Below, in pieces: positions 49,401-52,042 of a stretch of 52,042 nt of DNA. The notes below the pieces were generated by a model. The model saw only the letters and a program-made list of their open reading frames with translations, was not told the DNA's origin and searched no databases. The position numbers and the translations under genes were made by a program. The first letter of the stretch is position 1, and each line of letters begins with the position of its first letter. Source of the stretch: a virus; the IMG/VR virus record IMGVR_UViG_3300044591_001148, positions 1 through 52,042 of that record, one strand, 5' to 3'.

Positions 49401-50481
49401 GGCTGCAGGTCTGGCTTTCATGGGCGCGGGCGTGGGCGGAGATGACGATGACGGTGAAGCATACTGGGACAAGATCCCCCAGTTCGAGAAGGAACGGAAC
49501 CTGATCATCATGCTGCCGCCCGGAGAGGGGATGATGATCAAAGGCGAGAGCAAGGTCGGCAAGAACGGCCGGTATTTCAAGTTGCCAATCCAGTACGGAA
49601 TAAACGTGTTCTCTACGCTCGGGTACCAGATAGCCGACTTGGCCAGATACACACAGAACCACAGCCGTGGTGTCAGCCCGGCGAAGGCAGCCACCAACAT
49701 GGTGTCGGTGACCTTCGGCTCTTTCAACCCGTTTGGCGGGGGTTTCAACCCAAGCAAACCGACCGAGGTTGCACTCGCGGTCTCGCCTTCGGTCGTGGAC
49801 TTGGGCGTGCAGGCTCTGATGGGAGTCAACAGCTTCGGCACACCAGTCGCTCCCCGCAAATACGACGACGTCAAGCCTGACGCGGAGAACTTCGGGCCCG
49901 GCATGGCAGGCACGTGGGAGCAACGTTTGGCCCGCTGGCTCAGCGAAAGCACTGGAGGTAACCGTGCTGTGGGCGGTGCGATCGACGTGTCCCCCGGATC
50001 GATACGCAACATTGTCCGCAACCTGACCGGCGGAACCGGCGATTTTCTTGCGTCGGTGTTCGTCAACATTCCGTCCAAAATGTGGAGCCCTGAAGGTGAG
50101 GTTGGACCTCGAGACGTGCCTGTGCTCAAAGCCTTCTACGGTGAGGTCGATGACGTGACCGACTCGAAGCTGTTCTACGAACGCAAGGCCGAAGTCTTGG
50201 AAGCTGCCAAGCAAGCATCTGATCGGCAGAAGCTGGGCATCGAGGTGGAATACGATCCCGAATCCAAGGGCCTCCAGTCTCTTGGCAACTCCGCGAAAAG
50301 CTACACCAAGAAGATGACCGAGCTTCGCAAGCAAGAGTTGAAAGTCGCTGAAGACTCAAGCTTGACCGAGGCCCAGAAGAACAGCGAGCGCAAGGCCATC
50401 CAAAAAGAACGGGCTCAAATAGCGTCTGAGTTCAACGCTCTCTACTACGGGATGAAGAAAGACTTGGCCGCGGTCAAGTAG
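46498..50481 (+). CDS. Giant polyvalent virion protein with two ADP-ribosyltransferase-like domains
   Basis: 1327 residues. After a 45-residue lead come two ART-PolyVal-like modules (about 46-221 and 222-430). Each opens 'FKRWFGDSEVVDDAGKPMVV', followed by 'YHGT' or 'YHST' (the catalytic His), and closes 'FKPTQIKSAIGNTGAFDPEN' + 'PDIR'. The first has 'GAGVYMTAESSRAS' (Tyr). The remainder is helical 'large polyvalent protein' sequence with a hydrophobic stretch at about 957-982 ('AAMAGLSGMAAGLAFMGAG', then acidic GGDDDD). It likely travels in the virion and enters the host with DNA. Domain calls rest on motif pattern, not on a search. Confidence 0.72.
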   Translation: MANCTYTFTDGTTIKGIPALKAFLVNGGLDTYLPERAMEMQGPAASARQTDTPEFKRWFGDSEVVDDAGKPMVVYHGTTDKDSDGGITAFKSSKTGKLGAGVYMTAESSRASNYAKEKGLGGRGAYVLPVYASLKNPVVFVEQKNGLVLETRPDLFGKESPYGRLDGNEIQQVLVDAGYDGAIIKDTNGVLVEILAFKPTQIKSAIGNTGAFDPENPDIRFSARQTDTPAFKRWFGDSEVVDDAGKPMVVYHSTPEDFSVFDTARSELGSHFGPAEQANTFGGSNGRRIMPVYLSIKKPIRLVDYGQWDAANTWGQLVDLGVVEDEGDKISDSLVGMATGGAGDKVVQDALIKAGYDGIVYLNRREGFDPFGPDGVDGNELNEMTDEEVMDYFPEAQDSYIVFKPTQIKSAIGNTGAFDPENPDIRYSPRQFPSARGQRFTLKDETYTKTVQRNLQDYFARVADVQGALSAQGGKVGEAQNVYLAEELSYGRLQEQMVDFKEDMLKPLIKEAKAAGLELSDLALYAYAKHAPERNQAIAARNKTFGKGEGSGMTTSEANNIMRAFKAEGKDTALADLHDKLMQITQATRLVLLSEGLITQDQFDSLQRQYSDYVPLRGFTEDEDLESGRPVAGPRVGGRGFNIRGKETMRALGRESRAGHVIENIVLDYERAVARAERNNVAKVFLDLVTTNPDPGLWEIDSVRTKAAFDRATGMVRYNTLIDKGEDTISVKIDGNEIYIKIKDPLLLRAMRNAGKDETGAIDRVLAMTLGRYTALMRNTLTRYNPAFGFTNAVKDLGFGAVSALSDLGPKGAALFFKNYANPVQSGQMFEEFRAAGATTGGWHIRDQQEMQKELQRLVEWEGGSSIKSTAYSMGKATLDALEFIGQYSETQARFAAYKAARQLNKSPADAASIAKNLTTNFNRRGEWGSAMNTMYLFFNAGVQGSVKTVKNLRSPYVMAAMAGLSGMAAGLAFMGAGVGGDDDDGEAYWDKIPQFEKERNLIIMLPPGEGMMIKGESKVGKNGRYFKLPIQYGINVFSTLGYQIADLARYTQNHSRGVSPAKAATNMVSVTFGSFNPFGGGFNPSKPTEVALAVSPSVVDLGVQALMGVNSFGTPVAPRKYDDVKPDAENFGPGMAGTWEQRLARWLSESTGGNRAVGGAIDVSPGSIRNIVRNLTGGTGDFLASVFVNIPSKMWSPEGEVGPRDVPVLKAFYGEVDDVTDSKLFYERKAEVLEAAKQASDRQKLGIEVEYDPESKGLQSLGNSAKSYTKKMTELRKQELKVAEDSSLTEAQKNSERKAIQKERAQIASEFNALYYGMKKDLAAVK
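46633..47253 (+). repeat. Direct DNA repeats marking the ART module duplication
   Basis: A 93-base segment at 46633-46725 recurs at 47161-47253 with only a few differences, coding for the start of each ART module. A 75-base segment coding for the end of each module occurs at 47086-47160 and 47704-47778. Between the repeats the two modules differ strongly in sequence and length, so the conserved ends are recent or under recombination while the cores diverged. Confidence 0.85.
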
Positions 50482-50704
50482 TTGGGTGTGGGCAGTTGTC
50501 GGGCACGTGGACCGCACACCAGACTGCTTGATGCGGGCATGCGCCCCGGGGCGGCTTCCAGCGGTCGATGTAGACATCCGGCATCTTGGTCACCGCCCGG
50601 TGGGCGTAACGGTAGGGCACTCCGGCAAATTGGGCAATCTCGTTGATGGTCAAGCCGTCAGGATGGACGCGCAGGGTGTTGCGCACAAGGAGCTCAGTCT
50701 TCAT
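50474..50704 (-). CDS. Helix-turn-helix accessory protein
   Basis: 76 residues. 'DGLTINEIAQFAGVPYRYAHRAV' is a helix-turn-helix/winged-helix pattern, followed by 'MPDVYIDRWKPP' and a C-terminal tail with 'VWCAVHVPDNCPHP' (two cysteines). I remember near-identical small DNA-binding proteins in Burkholderiales phages. Convergent with the giant gene (8-base overlap), and ATGA-coupled to the DUF551-like gene upstream. At the corresponding place of the first operon is an unrelated small protein. Confidence 0.68.
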   Translation of the reverse strand: MKTELLVRNTLRVHPDGLTINEIAQFAGVPYRYAHRAVTKMPDVYIDRWKPPRGACPHQAVWCAVHVPDNCPHPTT

Positions 50705-50949
50705 GCCCTCTTCCGCGGCAATGGAGCCCAGTGGGTCCAGAACTGGGTCTCATTGGGTCGGTGCCGGTACTGGCCAAGTGAGGCCACGCCGCCGCGGCCC
50801 AGCAGAAGTACCTTGACGCCGGTCGGGGTCGACGGGTCGATGGGTATCCAGTAATACTCATGCGACACCATCGCAGTCCTCGTGCTGTCCAGCTTGAACT
50901 TTCGTTCGTGCTTTACGAGCTCGAACTCCTCGTCTTCAGTGATTACCAT
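50701..50949 (-). CDS. DUF551-like accessory protein, paralogue of 10755-11000
   Basis: 82 residues. It shares 'EDEEFE', 'KFKLDSTRTAMV', 'WIPIDPSTPTGVKVLLLGRG' and 'FWTHWAPLPRKRA' with the protein at 10755-11000. The second half differs in the loop around 'GQYRHRPNE'. ATGA overlap with the next gene; function unknown. The paralogue pair is the clearest link between the two accessory operons. Confidence 0.75.
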   Translation of the reverse strand: MVITEDEEFELVKHERKFKLDSTRTAMVSHEYYWIPIDPSTPTGVKVLLLGRGGVASLGQYRHRPNETQFWTHWAPLPRKRA

Positions 50950-51038
50950 GGCGCATCCTCGTGATTGTTGGGGTTGAAGGGGATGGGCTTAGCTGGCTGC
51001 GGCTTGGGCAGTTCAGTGGGAAAGGGCCAGTTATCCAT
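50943..51038 (-). CDS. Tiny proline-rich peptide
   Basis: 31 residues, rich in Pro and Asn ('PFPTELPKPQPAKPIPFNPN'). It starts at 51038, overlapping the upstream stop by 8 bases, and its stop overlaps the next start region. The coupled overlaps support translation, but the sequence is short and low in complexity. No family known; it fills what would otherwise be an 81-base gap. Confidence 0.4.
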   Translation of the reverse strand: MDNWPFPTELPKPQPAKPIPFNPNNHEDAPW

Positions 51039-51936
51039 GGTTCTTTGCTTTCAACAGGGCTGTTACGGTGTCAACAACTGCCATTCCCGCCCTTGTCACC
51101 GGGCCGTTGTTAAGGCTGAAGTGATAGCGCAGGATCTCGTTTGCGTCTATCTCAGCACCCGTCAGACTTAGCCACGGGCGCTGGGTTGTGGGTGGTACTG
51201 GTTGTGCCATTAACTCTCGCGGAACCATCTCACACAGAGCGTCTGCCATGTGGCTCGGCATCTTCCGCTGTGCTGCGGGTGGGGCGTCAGCCCACTTCTC
51301 AAGCACCGTCTTGCATTTCAAAAAGAATGCCAGCCGATGCTCAGAACCACTCGCATGGACCCACGGAAAGCCCTTTCTCTTGCTGAACAGAGACCCATAT
51401 GTATACCCAGCGTTGAACTCGCTTTCAATTTCTACTAGCGCGGTGCTTACGTCTGCGCTCAATTCCTTGAATGTGTGGTTGTCGCGCATGTAGTAAATCG
51501 GCGTCGGCTCGGCTTGCTGCTCTGGCTGTGATGCGGGTGGGGTGACGAATGGTGGCTCAAATCCAGCGTTTAACATAAGCGTTTGCACCGCCGTAGGGAT
51601 TGCACGGAATTGGTGACAGCAGGCTGGGCAAATCACTTTGTTACCGTCCGCCACCGGCTCGGCTTGCTGCTCTGGCTGTGATGCGGGTTGAAAAGCTGGG
51701 TGTTTAGCGAAAGAATCTGGGTTATCTTCTTCAATAATCCACTTCGCCACCGGCTCCTGCTCTGGCTGCTCCAGTGCTTTGCGTAGGGCGGTTGCCGACT
51801 CACGAATTTTCCGCAATCCACGATCAATACTCTTTGGCGTATAAGCTGCCCCAACGAGTGCAATATTGTCGGCAATGGCCAACGCCTCCAGCCCCTGCTG
51901 CACTGTGGCACGGGGTATTGTGATGGTGTCAGTCAT
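51031..51936 (-). CDS. Ea22-like accessory protein with 'QPEQ' repeats
   Basis: 301 residues. An N-terminal 'TIPRATVQQGLEALAIADN' helix and 'LEQPEQEPVAKW' are followed by two 'PASQPEQQAEP' linkers. A CxxC in 'VICPACCHQFRAI' is a possible zinc knuckle. The C-terminus 'LTGAEIDANEILRYHFSLN' and 'GPVTRAGMAVVDTV' match the C-terminus of the small protein at 11781-12074. Like the protein at 10990-11784 it is a linker-joined mosaic. Function unknown; the two operons shuffle these modules. Confidence 0.7.
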   Translation of the reverse strand: MTDTITIPRATVQQGLEALAIADNIALVGAAYTPKSIDRGLRKIRESATALRKALEQPEQEPVAKWIIEEDNPDSFAKHPAFQPASQPEQQAEPVADGNKVICPACCHQFRAIPTAVQTLMLNAGFEPPFVTPPASQPEQQAEPTPIYYMRDNHTFKELSADVSTALVEIESEFNAGYTYGSLFSKRKGFPWVHASGSEHRLAFFLKCKTVLEKWADAPPAAQRKMPSHMADALCEMVPRELMAQPVPPTTQRPWLSLTGAEIDANEILRYHFSLNNGPVTRAGMAVVDTVTALLKAKNHG

Positions 51937-52037
51937 GTGGTGCGCTCCTTCAGTTTGGCGTCCATTTGGGCCAGCATTTCTTCAAAAAACGCAAACCGTA
52001 AATCAATAACAGAAAAGTCAACCGCCTCATCGGACAT
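51933..52037 (-). CDS. Small accessory protein at the right edge (possibly partial)
   Basis: 34 residues from the first ATG ('MSDEAVDFSVIDLRFAFFEE', ending 'AKLKERTT'). The pattern matches the C-terminus of the protein at 10990-11784 ('DEEMSDAVADMEVDFGD', 'KLIEAKLKERNG'). No stop precedes it before the window edge, so it may be the end of a longer Ea22-like protein beyond the window. ATGA overlap with the next gene. Confidence 0.45.
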   Translation of the reverse strand: MSDEAVDFSVIDLRFAFFEEMLAQMDAKLKERTT

Positions 52038-52042
52038 TACAT

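Noticed and set aside
48973-50334. 453-codon minus-strand frame opposite the 1327-residue protein
   Set aside because: It mirrors the codon structure of the plus-strand gene, is rich in His/Arg/Val as expected of shadows, and shows no domain. The plus strand has clear ART and polyvalent motifs.
1-52042. Integrase, attachment sites, tRNA genes
   Set aside because: I looked through all substantial frames for tyrosine or serine recombinase signatures and through gaps for cloverleaf sequences and found none. Sites outside the window cannot be judged.

Overview
The window is tailed double-stranded DNA phage sequence (Caudoviricetes) of podovirus type. The head genes (portal, scaffold, capsid, adaptor) resemble P22/SU10-like phages. 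A P22-gp10-like nozzle, gp14-like GNAT proteins and glycine/alanine-rich ejection proteins replace a long tail tube and tape measure. The repeated 'QPEQEPVA' segments of the accessory proteins, the YdaS-type regulator and the base composition point to a freshwater betaproteobacterial (Burkholderiales-like) host; that host call is inference from remembered relatives. I see no integrase, tRNA gene or CRISPR array.

Layout. 1-1641: lysis cassette A (small membrane protein, 3TM holin, two small conserved proteins, M15 peptidase endolysin). 1651-10484: nozzle and ejection proteins A. 10464-14631 (minus strand): tightly overlapping operon of small accessory proteins with a free-standing HNH endonuclease. 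14632-14798: divergent control region with inverted repeats. 14799-20463: early genes (YdaS/Cro-like regulator, RuvC-like resolvase, Cas4-like nuclease, ssDNA-binding protein candidate, primase-helicase, an ACAAATGG repeat array, unknown protein). 20546-22727: terminase small and large subunits separated by a non-coding stretch beside three perfect DnaA boxes. 22724-34175: portal, scaffold, major capsid, adaptor, two glycosyltransferases, tail fibres and tail-assembly chaperone. 34172-36388: lysis cassette B (small membrane proteins, holin, GH24 lysozyme). 36456-50481: a second, largely unrelated set of ejection proteins including two giant polyvalent proteins and a ferritin. 50474-52037 (minus strand): a second accessory operon whose genes are paralogues of those at 10.5-12.1 kb.

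Two observations stand out. First, the major capsid gene is interrupted by a 266-nt group I intron without an ORF (27981-28246). All core helices can be drawn, and removing it restores an uninterrupted 318-residue capsid frame. Second, the order 'membrane protein ending VGDT, lysis, ejection proteins, minus-strand accessory operon' occurs twice, about 34.95 kb apart. Both copies start at the same 15-nt sequence (3-17 and 34955-34969) but carry mostly different genes. Either one genome carries two late modules, or two related phages are joined in tandem, or the contig wraps around a ~35-kb genome and exits into a relative.

How the genes work together. The YdaS-like protein and its operators probably switch between the accessory operon and the early operon. 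Primase-helicase, SSB-like protein, nuclease and resolvase replicate the DNA, with the ACAAATGG array and the DnaA boxes as candidate origins. Terminase packages through the portal into a scaffolded SU10-like capsid. Adaptor and nozzle close the head, and the ejection proteins form the channel and may deliver effector domains (ADP-ribosyltransferase-like, metallopeptidase-like) with the DNA. Holin plus M15 or GH24 endolysin lyse the cell.
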